A DNA stretch of 64,000 bases from Rhododendron vialii. Its lineage: Eukaryota; Streptophyta; Magnoliopsida; Ericales; Ericaceae. This document shows, one piece after another, positions 34,560 through 45,724 of the stretch. Positions within the stretch are counted from its first letter, which is position 1. Each line of letters begins with the position of its first letter. The position numbers and the translations under genes are program-made. The stretch covers positions 32,973,501 through 33,037,500 of the forward strand of contig NC_080560.1 of NCBI RefSeq assembly GCF_030253575.1, read 5' to 3'. The notes below the pieces were generated by a model. That model ran no database searches and had not been told where the DNA came from. It saw only the letters and a list, made by a program, of their open reading frames with translations.

Positions 34560-35394
34560 GTCTCCAAAACGTTTGCACTCTGCCTAACTCAAAACCAGCT
34601 TTCTTTTTCATTTTGAGAAAATCTTGTTTTCAGGCAGCCGTAAAAAAGTGTTTAATAATGACGGAGAACAAGTAGAGATTCAATTTTATGATCTATTAGA
34701 TCGATCGAAGTTTCGAAAACTCAAACGATGTTTAATTACAAATTACTTAATTTGGCAAAATTTGGACGACCTTCGATTAGGTCTAAAATTGATGGGCTGA
34801 CTGATTTTTGTGTTGCGGTCAATATCCACGACCCCGAGGTCATGACGTGTGGTGTTTTTAGACCCGAAACATTCGTTTAGCCCCTCAATTTGATTATTTT
34901 GCCGTTTTAGTAAAATTTTGTTTCGTTAATAACTCATAGACTATAATTCCTTATTACAGTGGTTGATTCTTTTTTAGAAAGTCATGTTTTTCTTTTTCGT
35001 TTTCAATTTTAGGAGTTTCACCAGATTATGGGACTTTTTATTTTTTGACTTAATTTTCTAGGGTTTCGGGTTACATCTTATATAAAGGGTTGTAAACCTA
35101 ATATTTTGATCAATTTTTTTATCAATAATATTTAAACTTTATCTCTTTTTCTTGTGAACTCGAATTTATCAATCATTTGATTTGTAAGTAACTAATTTTT
35201 TTGTTAATTTCGCTGTGTCAAATAATCTCTTATTGGTAATAGATACTACTATTATCTATTACTATTAAGAGATTATTTTCAATTCAGACCGTCTGAAAAC
35301 GGACTGTTGAAATCACTCAGTTCTGTAAAAAACCGCTTTACAATGGCTCCGTAAATAAATAAATCTCTATTATTTTTTCCAAAAATGATACTCA
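34560..35394. other. Intergenic; promoter side of the small membrane protein gene
   Basis: AT-rich. A short hairpin at about 35224-35280 pairs AATAATCTCTTA and GGTAATAGATA with their complements. No gene seen. Confidence 0.4.
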
Positions 35395-35520
35395 CAAAAC
35401 AATCCAAATACAACAACTTACACAAACTTCTCATATGTATGTGAGCTCCACACATAATTATGTGGAGCCCACATGCATATGAGAGGTTGTGTAAGTTGTT
35501 GTGTTTGAATTATTGTGTTA
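35395..35520. repeat. Foldback MITE-like hairpin
   Basis: Arms CAACAACTTACACAA and, on minus, the same sequence pair through CTCATATG and GAGCTCCACA to ATAATTAT at the centre. The flanks 35374-35394 and 35534-35559 are direct, not inverted, copies (TTTTTCCA...AT(G/T)ATACTCAC). Confidence 0.65.
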
Positions 35521-35585
35521 ATAGCATCTTTGTATTTTTCCAGCAAAAATTATACTCACCTTCAACAAGGGATAATATCTAGGAT

Positions 35586-35810
35586 TGGGAGATGCTGCCA
35601 AGCAGAGGTGCTTGGCAGCGGTGCCGAGCGCATCTCGGCCGTCCAAAAGTGTTTTGGATGGCCCGGATGTAAAGGTACCGAACGGATTTAAAAAAAAAGA
35701 AAAAGAAAAGGAAAAAGATGTTTCGATTCGGGCCATTGATTCCGAGATGAACGGCCGGATTGGCCGCTCGGCACCCGCTCGGCAGGGGTGCCGCTCGGCA
35801 GGGTCCCCGG
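35586..35810. repeat. MITE of a local family (GGGAGATGCTGCCAAG end)
   Basis: Begins TGGGAGATGCTGCCAAGCAG and continues TTGGCAGCGGTGC; the right side has partly inverted GC-rich blocks (GCTCGGCA repeated). A second member lies at 57640-57785 in reverse orientation. Confidence 0.5.
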
Positions 35811-36372
35811 GTCCGGATATATCTACGCATTGGAATCTTGGGACTTTGGGAAAAAAAAAAAGGGAGACGGCTTGTCTGCCGTTGCTGTTAGAATGGCACC
35901 AACAGCACCCAACCAGATGGCGACAACTCAGCAACCTACCCAACCAGTTTTTATTTTTCCTGAAAAAAGAAAAAAGGAGGCGACTTGTCCTGCCGTCAGC
36001 TGTTAGAACGGCACCACCAGTCCACTCAACTGGATGCGCGACAACGCAGCAACCAAAGAAACCGATGGTTCAGATCGACGCAATAACAGAGGCACTACTG
36101 CTCCCACACCGCACATGCGGTGACCATCCACCGCACGACTATTGAGGCCCACAAAAATACAAAAAAATATCTATAAATTTTAAAATAAAATTTTATAGAG
36201 CCATGTAAGAAATCAGCTCCACCAGATTTCGGTAGATATATTTTTCTGAATTCGTAATGGCAAAACTATGAATTCATTTTATATGAATAATTTGTATGAT
36301 TTTGTGTGTAAAATGTGTGATAGTTTGTGTGATTGGTACACACTTTGAAAGGCATTGAACTAGGCAATATTT

Positions 36373-36411
<39 letters not shown>

Positions 36412-39400
36412 GGCAGTCAGACGAGTACATATTCGTAATACCATAGCAATTGCAAAGAAAACTGATTGGAGATTGTGCGCAGGAGTTTTAAAATCCAAAA
36501 CGAACAAACCCTTCCCAACTACTATTTTAATTCAACCCTCAACACGGTGCCATAGCTTCAACATCTCCTACCAAACATTAGTAAAATACAAACTTTTGAG
36601 CATAATCCCAAACTTATAAACATCACCTTGAGACAATTTTCAAAAAAAAATAAAAAAACCTTGAGACAGAACCCAGTTCACTACAATGTCAGACCTGCTC
36701 ATGACTCCCTTACTACCAATAGCATTACGTTAGAAGTTAGAACACAAGACATTCGAAACAAAGTTCTAGTACTTCCACCCAGTTGATTTGTTTTTAGGTA
36801 TCCTTCAACGTTTTTTTGGGGTAAAAAGATGAGCTTGAGATTGGTGGTATTCTTCCATGTTGCCCCTGGCCGAACCTACAAACTAGTATTTCTCTCTCAA
36901 GCTCACTACACACACCACACAAAAATTTATATTTCTCTCTTAGTCCAAAAGATCCTTGTAAACAAAAAACGGAGCCCAATCCTGACCCATGCCAAATTCC
37001 ACAGTTCCGCACCAAGCAACACCCCATTTATGCCGGTTCTGCCACTGTTTTCTCCTCCTCCATCCCCCACACACCTGCAAAACAACGTCACACTTTCAGC
37101 ACCAAGAACCCTACTCGTTAACCGCATAGCAGCAGAGAGTGCTTTACATACAGTCCCTGTGAAAAGTTTCTCATCTTCCTAGGTAGAACTGTAACCGTTT
37201 TCCATCAATTTTCAAGCTGGATTGCTTGATCGTTTTCCATCCAATCTTCTCATTTCTTTTAGCACATCAGTTGCCACCTAATAGGCTAATTGCATAGTGT
37301 ATCCTCCAGTTCTTGTACATCGCTGCTAAAAAATTAAGAAAAAAAGAAGTGACCTAATCAACATAAACAATCCAAGAAATAGGTTAATGTGGTTTTCAAA
37401 TCCAGGGAATGGATCAAAATTAAAGGCACTGACGGGAGATTTGTTCTTGAGGATGCCAGAGAGAGAATTGTATTAATCTCTTTACGGATCAGAACCATTG
37501 CCATTTGTGACTGCTACATATTGAGACAATGACAAATAAGTATGTGGCGCCTGCCAACCATCCGTCATAGAAGAAAAGAAAAGCAAACAGAAAATGGAAA
37601 GCCATTTACCTTTGCAAAACGAGTCACAGCATTAAGGCATTTTGAGAATACTGACTTGACTGCTACAAACATGGATTGTTGTTCAGTAATTTGGCCTATA
37701 CATGGAAATTATGCCTTCACACTTCAATTAAAAGAAACAAACACTTAAACTGTATGCACTAGAAAGAGAATATAACATTTTTTGCATGATCTTACTGTTG
37801 TTTGTATGATTGCTGAGACAAAAAAGATTACATGTTGCCGATTGGTCTGATTTTCATGCAGCGGTTCCACCGACTGGCAATGTCACGCCATGCAATTATT
37901 TAAAGGGGGTATCAAGCCAAGGAAATGCATTGTGGGTCTTTTAGTAGTAGCTATCGACATTCTTGAAAATAAGACAGACACCTTCGTCTTTCTAATGTAG
38001 AACAGGAAGATATAGGCATAGATATAGAAAGATCAATGTAACATCGACTCCAGGAAATACCAAACATGCTGGTTTTGAAGAGGTAGACGAATTTGATAAT
38101 TCTGATATGCGTCCTACACTGGAGGTTAACTTAATGCAAATAATCTCAAGTACGAATCTAGCTCCTGTCGTTAAACAAAAAGGTGCAACCATTAAACATA
38201 ATCCGGAAAGAATGTGCATATATTGGGGTTCAATGTTTGGCGATGTATGGTGATGTCATGAACTACATAAGCTATAGGGAAACCATCAGCCAAGCATCGT
38301 ATACGGGTTCAATGTTTGTTGTGCCAGAAATAGCCAATAAAGTGGGATGGTCGTAAGGTCAAGCTTTGTCTTGCTTGCATAGAAAACAAAGGATATGACG
38401 TCATTCATGATGATTGATACAACTATCAGCCGTGTTGCTTTTGTTTTAACTTTCACTCTTATCCTGGTCCATGTGAAATATACCCCGTCTTAGACCACTT
38501 TCTCGGGGCCCACAACTCTAGATGACTCTTTCCTCTATCTCTATTAATCTATCATCTTCGCAATGCAATTTCAGAACAGGTCAATTCAAATTTAACTTTA
38601 CTGAAACCACCAATCATCCAAGTGTAAGCCCTCATGATTTCCATGGGCAACCTCATCTACCAATTCTGTTTTTTGGGTGCCGAAATAGGTCATCTATCAT
38701 TTCAACTGAATCATCAACTTTTCAATCTTCTTGGTTTGCTCTTTACCGCACAAAGTGACCGTAGAACTTGGATATGCAATCGTATCATGATAACTATCTC
38801 TCGTCCTTATTGCAGCTTAATCAAGGTTAACGCAAGAAGATGGAGAATCAATATAAGGCTCCACCCACAATAAGACTTTATGAATCTTTACTTGCACGTT
38901 GCACTTGTAAATTTATCCACTTATGACTTATCAATGGGACTCTCTCAGTCATATAGGATTAACAAGCTTCCTCTTACAAAAACCTAGGCCGTAAACCCTA
39001 AAGTTTAGACCGTACACCCTATATCATAGGAAGTAGATGTTAGCGGACATTGTGAACCTTATAAAGTTACAAAATGAATTCATGTTTTGCCTAATAATGA
39101 CTTGTACTTCGGACAGTGTGACCCTTATTTGCTTGTTTCTTTTTGCTAAGCATGCTCTGCTTAACAAAATGAAGCTGAACTGTTTCTCTTTCCAACGTCG
39201 CAAAAACATACATCTCTTTTTAACATTTTCTTTCAAGGACAATTTGAGTAAAAATGGCTGTTTTTAAGTAAACAAATATGTCCATTTACTATTCTTTCTT
39301 GACCCAAGAATTCCACCATGCCTACAATTGTCTGCCTTGTTTCTACGTTTTCTCCTTGGCCAATCTTCATTCTAAGCTTAACTAAGTGAGACGTTGTCTT

Positions 39401-41455
39401 CATGCAACTAAACCCTAAGTTCATCAAGAAAAAGTAGAGAGAGTGGTGCATGGATTTTCTTCGTTGTCTCAGCCCTCAGGGATGGCACTCATCTAAAAAA
39501 CCAATACAGGAACGATCATCTTACTCAGAATTTGTCAAAAAGGCTTTGTTTTTTAATTGTCAAAGACGGAGACATTTTTCCCTTGCAGAACGTGATAGAC
39601 ACTACAAAAGCTAAAGACTTTACTCCTTCAAAAACCAGTCAATCCCAAAGCTAATTGTAGTTTTAAAACTTCATGGCAAACATATATTCTCAAGTCTCAA
39701 CGACCTAAAATCTGAAAAGGCAAAAAAAGATCAAGCATATCAAACAAAATGTGGAAACTCGTGAGTAACATATAATGTAATGTAATGTGCTTCAAAAAAA
39801 AAACATATAATGTAATGAAATGTCAGCTCTTTAAGTTTTGAACCAAACAAAAAGAATGGTGCAACTCTTGTTGACCAACCTTCAACATTTTTTACGATAC
39901 CTGTCCATTTTTTTCTCCTCATGTCTTGAGCCCAAAAAGAAGAAGAAAATATATGCTTCTCCACTTCAATTTGCTTTCCTGTTGTTACCTTTTCCGCTTT
40001 CTCCTACCCAACACATTCCAACTTCCAAAAAAAAATTTAAAAAGAAAAAAAAGGAACATAGCTGGAACAGAACTCAAATGGCACTTAAAAGTGAAAAGAA
40101 GAATCGGAAACAGAAGGAAAGTAGCACAACTAAATGAATTCACCAGTGTTAATCTTTGTGTGTAGTTGAACCGACCAGGCTAAGCAATCTTGACAAGTAA
40201 CTAAGTAAGTATGAAGCCTTTAATATTCCATAGCATCAAAACCTTACATGGTGTATTCATGAGAATTCACATCTTATAATCAATGCCAAGTAGGCACCAA
40301 CCTAATATGAATGGAAAGTAATCTATAGTTTACACCAGTCACTTCTGATTACATCATATAAATACCTCCTTATCAAGAAGCATGTACAACAGAATCTGCG
40401 GCAAAAATACTACAAATTGGGCAATTGGCTATAGGGCTAATATGCTTTTAGAAATAACAGAAGTCAAGAAACATGATTAGGAAAAACTTTCATCTTGTTG
40501 GCAATGTTGTTTTACATGGATATAATGAAGTAACCAAAAGAAGTTGTTTGGCAAAACTTTTTTTTTTTTTTTTTGCATTTCTAAATCCTTATTTTATACA
40601 GAAATGAATTACTCTAACAAAGAGGAAGTTCTTCTTAAGGAGAAATGATTTTAAATTACTCTCGATTAACATGTTCACCGGATAAATAGCAACTGATACT
40701 CCCTCATCGCCCAAAAACTGTGACACAATATTTTAAGTGTACTAAATGTTTCAATGAAACAATGGAACCACCACCCAAAAGAAATTAAATCAAACAGTTA
40801 GTGCACATGACATTCCATCAATGGAATGACCCTTGCTTCGTTTAATCCAATTGCAAATCCAAAAGGCCTAGAAACATTGAGGGATGCAAATAACACCTCC
40901 CAACAGGGGAACAATTGCCATGAATTGTGACAGTAAGACTGTTCATGAATTAGAGCATTCATAAGCAATTGGCATGAATTGGATTTTCTATAAGGGGAGG
41001 TCGCTGTCATTGAAGCATTTTATCAAACAGTTAGTGGGCAAAATTATAAGAAAGGACTTGGTTCATATGTTTGCATTGCATGAGGGATTTGTTGCCTTCA
41101 TCATAAAACAATGGGGAAACATAAAAAGCAAATTAATGGTGAAATTTAAGCAAGAACAACCATCTTCCCGTTGAATTGACTGTGAAGCAAAAATACTTCA
41201 CTCGTGAAAAATGGATGCACGAACGAAGCAGAGGGAGGTTCTTCCACCCACAGGATTCATCAGAACCACCGTGGGCAAACGGCATACTGCCCTGTTCAGG
41301 GCGAAGTTATTGAATCTACAGGAATGAAAAATGTAATCATTCCCCATTGCCGGTCACAGATTTGCAAGATATTGCATACCACTTGCACGAAACAGATGCT
41401 GTCCGTAGAGGAATTACAGTAATTTCAAACTTTCGAATATTGGGGCTGCGGGAAG
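35811..41455. other. Long intergenic block without a supported gene
   Basis: AT-rich. It contains a (CT)n tract at 36375-36408, a few T or A runs, a decayed CTCCCTC end at about 40695, and scattered open frames. The longest frames (36829-37182 plus, 36927-37127 minus) have no motif I recognise, no splice context that extends them, and biased composition. I see no RNA gene. Confidence 0.5.
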
Positions 41456-42051
41456 TGTTGAAATCAGCACATGGGATGCTGAAGTGTGGCTCCAATTCTC
41501 TCATTGGTCAAAGATTGGATAAAGATGGGCAGCCTTTCTTGACAATGGAAAGATCAGCTATGTGTTGTTGAAGATTGGCAAAGATTTGGAAAATCTTAGG
41601 CGTGGATACTGGAGTCAACGCCACAAGCGTAGCATTTAAACCACGGTTTGGGTTTTGCCTATAAATTGGGAGCTTTGCTCCATGGTTTTGAATCTCTCTT
41701 GAGTGAGAGACCAGAGAGGAGAGTGAGGTAGTGTAGAGAGAGTAGAGCAACGTGAGGGCTCCTCCTTCGGGAGGGAGCCGAGCTCATCCTAGGAGGCTCT
41801 GTCAAAAAGAGAATGATAGAGCATCTGAAAATCAGAGAGAGTTTGAGAGCAGCATATGTATGCATTTGTATCAGTCTATGAGTGAGTGTGAGTTTGAGTG
41901 ATTTTGTAATCCTCCTCTTCCTCTATAATAGAAATTCGTCGGCCCTCTCCCGTGGACGTACCCGATTTTGGGGAACCACGTAAATCTTTGTCTCTGTGTT
42001 TGTGTGTGTGTTTGTGTTCTGATTTTTTTTTGGTCCTTAGTTTCCGCAACA
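41456..42051 (+). repeat. Copia LTR, plus orientation
   Basis: Starts TGTTGAAATCAGC and ends TTTCCGCAACA. TATA box CTATAAATTGG at about 41659, then a GA-rich leader. Followed directly by the primer-binding site. Confidence 0.85.
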
Positions 42052-42053
42052 AT

Positions 42054-42065
42054 TGGTATCAGAGC
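42054..42065 (+). other. Primer-binding site (initiator tRNA-Met)
   Basis: TGGTATCAGAGC, two bases after the LTR end: the standard plant copia primer site. Confidence 0.85.
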
Positions 42066-43553
42066 GCCGGGTTCGGGCTGCGGACATCATCGGAGGAGCA
42101 CGGACAGCACGATCGGAAGAAAGCACGGAGCATGGCCTAAGCTGGGTTCTCGGTTGAGCCGTCTGAAAACTCAATCGGACCAGTAAGGGTTGTGCACCTC
42201 ACTGAGACGAGTCTATAGGAGGTGACGGGGTCGAGTTTCGTCACCGGATGAAGGCTCGGGAGCCATTCGATCGCTGTGGGCGGAGTCGGCGACGGGCAGA
42301 GAGGCTGTTTTGAAAAGCCCGATATTGTGGTTGCTCGAATTGAAGGTTGGAGCACAGGGTCGGATGGGGCTTGAAGAGACGATCACAACGGTGGTCGGAA
42401 CGTCGCCGGAGGTGGCCGGAGGAGCGAGCACGCGCCGGTCAAAGGTGGGGCGTGCGAAGCGCGTCAGATCTGCGCGCGCGCGTGGATAGCGCACGCTGGC
42501 ACGCGGAGAGCACACGCTGGCGTGTGGAGAGCGTGTGCCGGTCAACGCCACATGGGCGGTCAACGCTGACTAGGCGATGAGTCAGCGGCCCAGTAAGCAG
42601 CCACGTCAGCGACCACGTGGCGGTGCCACGTCAGCAGGAATGTCCCATTTTGGTGACACGTCAGCAGGTCAACGCTGACATGGCAGTCCAGTCAGCGGTA
42701 CAGTTGCTGGTCAATGGTCAAACTGCCAGTTTTGGTTTTTTGCGATTTCGGGGCCATTCGGACTCCGTTTTTCGCGTATGATTAGTCGATTTTGACTATC
42801 TCGACGTTCCGGACGCAACCGCGGGCTCCATTTTCGGATTGGGGGCTCCTAGGCCGGTGCGAGCGCTTAGCGGAGCAGACTTGCAGAGATCGGAGGTTGA
42901 TCGAGGCAAACATGCGCGGAGCTAGTGAGCAAGGATACACTCGGGTTGGTAGTGACACAGGCGCTCACTAGTGCATTGGTTTGCGGAGATGATTGACAGT
43001 GATCGGAAGCAGTCTGGTTCAATCGGATTTTGTGCTCTGTGATTGGGCACGGTGCGTTCGGGGTTCAGTCGCGGAAGATCTGGTCTTGCAAGGAGACACT
43101 CGGTCAGTTGGTAGATACACTTCCGGTGTGGGGGTGGTGAAACTTCTGATGGCTAGCAGTGACACAGGCGCTTGACTAGAGGGGCAGAACGGGATTGACG
43201 AACGCGGATTACAGCATCCAGGGGGTGATGCGGGCGCTCAAGCAGCAGAGGAGCGCGGATAGAAATGGACTTTGCTGCGGACATCTCGGGATTGGGATGT
43301 GGAGCATTCGGGTTTTGGATGCGGAGCACTCGGTTGAGGGGGTGCAATGTATCGGCGGTGTTGCCGATATGAGTCACGGATATCTAGCTGGGTTGTTTTA
43401 GCCTCCTCGTAGGTGATGTGTGAGATTATCTGGCGAGTGGAGCCTCTGGTGTGAGCAGGGGATAGCTGTGGTGCTAGAGTGGCGGATTGCAGTCGGACAA
43501 CGCTGCGGATTCAACGATTACCCCACTCGGGTGTAGGGGGTGATTGGTATCAT
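42066..43553. other. Non-coding internal region of the copia-type element
   Basis: GC-richer than its surroundings, with repeated CACGTCAGC and GTCAACGCTGAC pieces (42590-42720) and GCGCACGCTGGC-type repeats. No gag, protease or integrase motif in any frame. At its right end ATTGGTATCA, the first bases after an LTR, recurs (43543-43552), directly touching the inverted LTR. Confidence 0.6.
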
Positions 43554-44149
43554 TGTTGCGGAAACTAAGGACCAAAAAAAAATCAGAACACAAACACACA
43601 CACAAACACAGAGACAAAGATTTACGTGGTTCCCCAAAATCGGGTACGTCCACGGGAGAGGGCCGACGAATTTCTATTATAGAGGAAGAGGAGGATTACA
43701 AAATCACTCAAACTCACACTCACTCATAGACTGATACAAATGCATACATATGCTGCTCTCAAACTCTCTCTGATTTTCAGATGCTCTATCATTCTCTTTT
43801 TGACAGAGCCTCCTAGGATGAGCTCGGCTCCCTCCCGAAGGAGGAGCCCTCACGTTGCTCTACTCTCTCTACACTACCTCACTCTCCTCTCTGGTCTCTC
43901 ACTCAAGAGAGATTCAAAACCATGGAGCAAAGCTCCCAATTTATAGGCAAAACCCAAACCGTGGTTTAAATGCTACGCTTGTGGCATTGACTCCAGTATC
44001 CACGCCTAAGATTTTCCAAATCTTTGCCAATCTTCAACAACACATAGCTGATCTTTCCATTGTCAAGAAAGGCTGCCCATCTTTATCCAATCTTTGACCA
44101 ATGAGAGAATTGGAGCCACACTTCAGCAGCCCATGTGCTGATTTCAACA
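43554..44149 (-). repeat. Copia LTR, minus orientation
   Basis: Reverse complement of 41456-42051 with the same length. Visible differences: GGGCTGCTG against GGGATGCTG near the start, and GTCAATGCC against GTCAACGCC. TATA box at 43939-43945 on minus. Confidence 0.85.
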
Positions 44150-44150
44150 A

Positions 44151-44160
44151 TCTCCACCTT
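44151..44160 (-). other. Polypurine tract
   Basis: Minus strand AAGGTGGAGA directly before the LTR start, typical of plant copia 3' ends. It shows that 44150-44775 is the 3' internal end of an element read on minus. Confidence 0.7.
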
Positions 44161-45054
44161 GACGACAATTCTCCAAAGGTCCGATGCTGCCCCCAAATAC
44201 AATCCAAAATCAGAACAAACAGACTCTCTACAAACTCGAACAAACAAAGAGAGACAAGAGAGCAAACTATAGAAGCAAACAACAGTGCTCTCAAAACAGA
44301 ACAAACAAACAGACTGACTGCAGATAACAGATGCTCTTAACAAATTCAGAATACCGGAACAAACCAACAGAAGAGCCAGATTTCCGAAGTCTTCGAGTAA
44401 ACTTCAGAACAGATTCGGACAAGTCGTGCGACAACTCAAAAGTCCCGGCAACAGATTCATATACAAATTCAGATGCTTGACCCACATCAAGCCAAATGCT
44501 CAACCTCGATTGAGCCAGGCGCCCCAGAGGCGCATGCACCCCGAAGGTGCTTAACATTGAATCAGGTGGACTGAGCTTGAACCACCATCAAACTCACTCC
44601 CAATAACTTCAGCGGACAGATCTGCAGTAGATTCAAAATCAAATTCCCCAATAACGGTGGCAGCTCCACCTTCAGCTTTACTCACACACACACAGTGCAC
44701 ACACTGCACTTTTCATACAACAAGGGGAAGTGATCCCCTGTGGTCACACCCACCCACTAAGGGTGTACCCCAACAGGAAGACACAGTTTAAGATTGAACT
44801 TACTAAGTATTTTTTTGGCAGCGGGAACATTGGCAGTCAGTACGGTTCCCGGGACCTTAGTGTTGGCGAATGTCGGCGGGTTAGTGTTCCCGGATGTCGG
44901 TGGGTTAGGGTCTTTGTAACAAGTCGGACGTCGAAGGTTGGAGATGAAGTTGGAAGGGAGTCAGAGAGAGTGTGCATTGAAGCTGTTGAACCATTAGAGG
45001 GAAATAGTTTTTTTTTTTTTTTCAATATTGTATACATAAGTGGGGTTGGTGGGG

Positions 45055-45180
45055 CAAGTTAGTGAGTTAGTCCATAAGGGTTCAGAGACTATTCATAGCT
45101 CTAAACCCACAAACTGCCCACAGCAGGGCTCGAACCTTGGTCTCCCACAAGGGAGCCATTTGTTAGTTGAATGTGTCGTT
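45055..45180 (-). repeat. SINE candidate
   Basis: Minus strand has ATGGCTCCCTTGTGGGAGAC then AGGTTCGAGCCCTG (B-box-like) and a GGGCAGTTTGTGGG tail. The A box is weak. Confidence 0.4.
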
Positions 45181-45384
45181 TGGGGTGGTGGTAAGGAAAC
45201 AGTTTAGAGCATCTCCAATCAAACTCTATATTGATGGTAAGGAAACCGTTTGAATAAATCAGTACTGATGTACATGGTACTCAAAAATGTTGAAAAAAAT
45301 GCTATGTTGAAAAAAAAATGCTTCTCTTGAAATTCTCCTACCATTAGCTGATGAGTCATGGCTAGTTTCGCAAGGCAAATGTTG

Positions 45385-45686
45385 GATTAATGCAAGATGA
45401 ACAACTTTAGTACTTTAATTTCCTTCAGAAGAGCAATGGAAAATTTGAGAGCATAGCATCATCGTATGAAAATTGTTGAATGATTCAAGAGATCATACAA
45501 AAGAAGTAAACTTGTAATTTATTTTGTTTGGTTGGAAAATTTAAAAGGGCTGAGCTTTTTACAGATGATTTTTTAAACTCTTTTCAAGCTTCTTCTAGTA
45601 TCTGCACTGAAGCGGAAGCTCTCCAACTTTCATCTAGTTAGAAGTGGAAGTCATGCGTTGGACAAGAGATGCATTGTGGAGCCAAA
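45385..45686. repeat. 3' flank of LecRK copy 2, outer part
   Basis: Matches 5470-6125 of the LecRK copy 1 flank, with about 350 bp missing between GGCTGAGC and TTTTTACAG. The match stops at GTGGAGCCAAAT (45675-45686), where the LINE poly-T begins, and resumes at about 50090. Confidence 0.8.
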
Positions 45687-45724
45687 TTTTTTTTTTTTTG
45701 ATCAACAAAACTATGCCAACAAGG

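Larger units (their letters stand above)
41456..44775. mobile_element. Rearranged copia-type element with inverted LTRs
   Basis: Order: LTR on plus (41456-42051), initiator-Met PBS (42054), 1.5 kb GC-rich non-coding internal DNA, LTR on minus (43554-44149), polypurine tract on minus, then about 630 bp of 3' internal sequence on minus. The whole is flanked by GGAAG (41451-41455 and 44776-44780), and both outer ends read TGTTG inward. The LTRs are 596 bp each and differ at only about two sites by eye, so the element is young. No gag or pol is present. TGTTG...CAACA ends, the PBS and the 5-bp duplication suit Ty1/copia. Confidence 0.7.

Noticed and set aside
36829-37182. 117-codon plus-strand ORF and overlapping minus ORF
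   Set aside because: No recognised domain, no extending exons, composition like the surrounding DNA.
40690-40740. Second Stowaway MITE (CTCCCTC end)
   Set aside because: Only one degenerate end is visible; no partner end was found.
41659-41865. Identical short ORFs at 41659-41865 and 43740-43946
   Set aside because: They are the same LTR stretch read in the two inverted copies, not genes.
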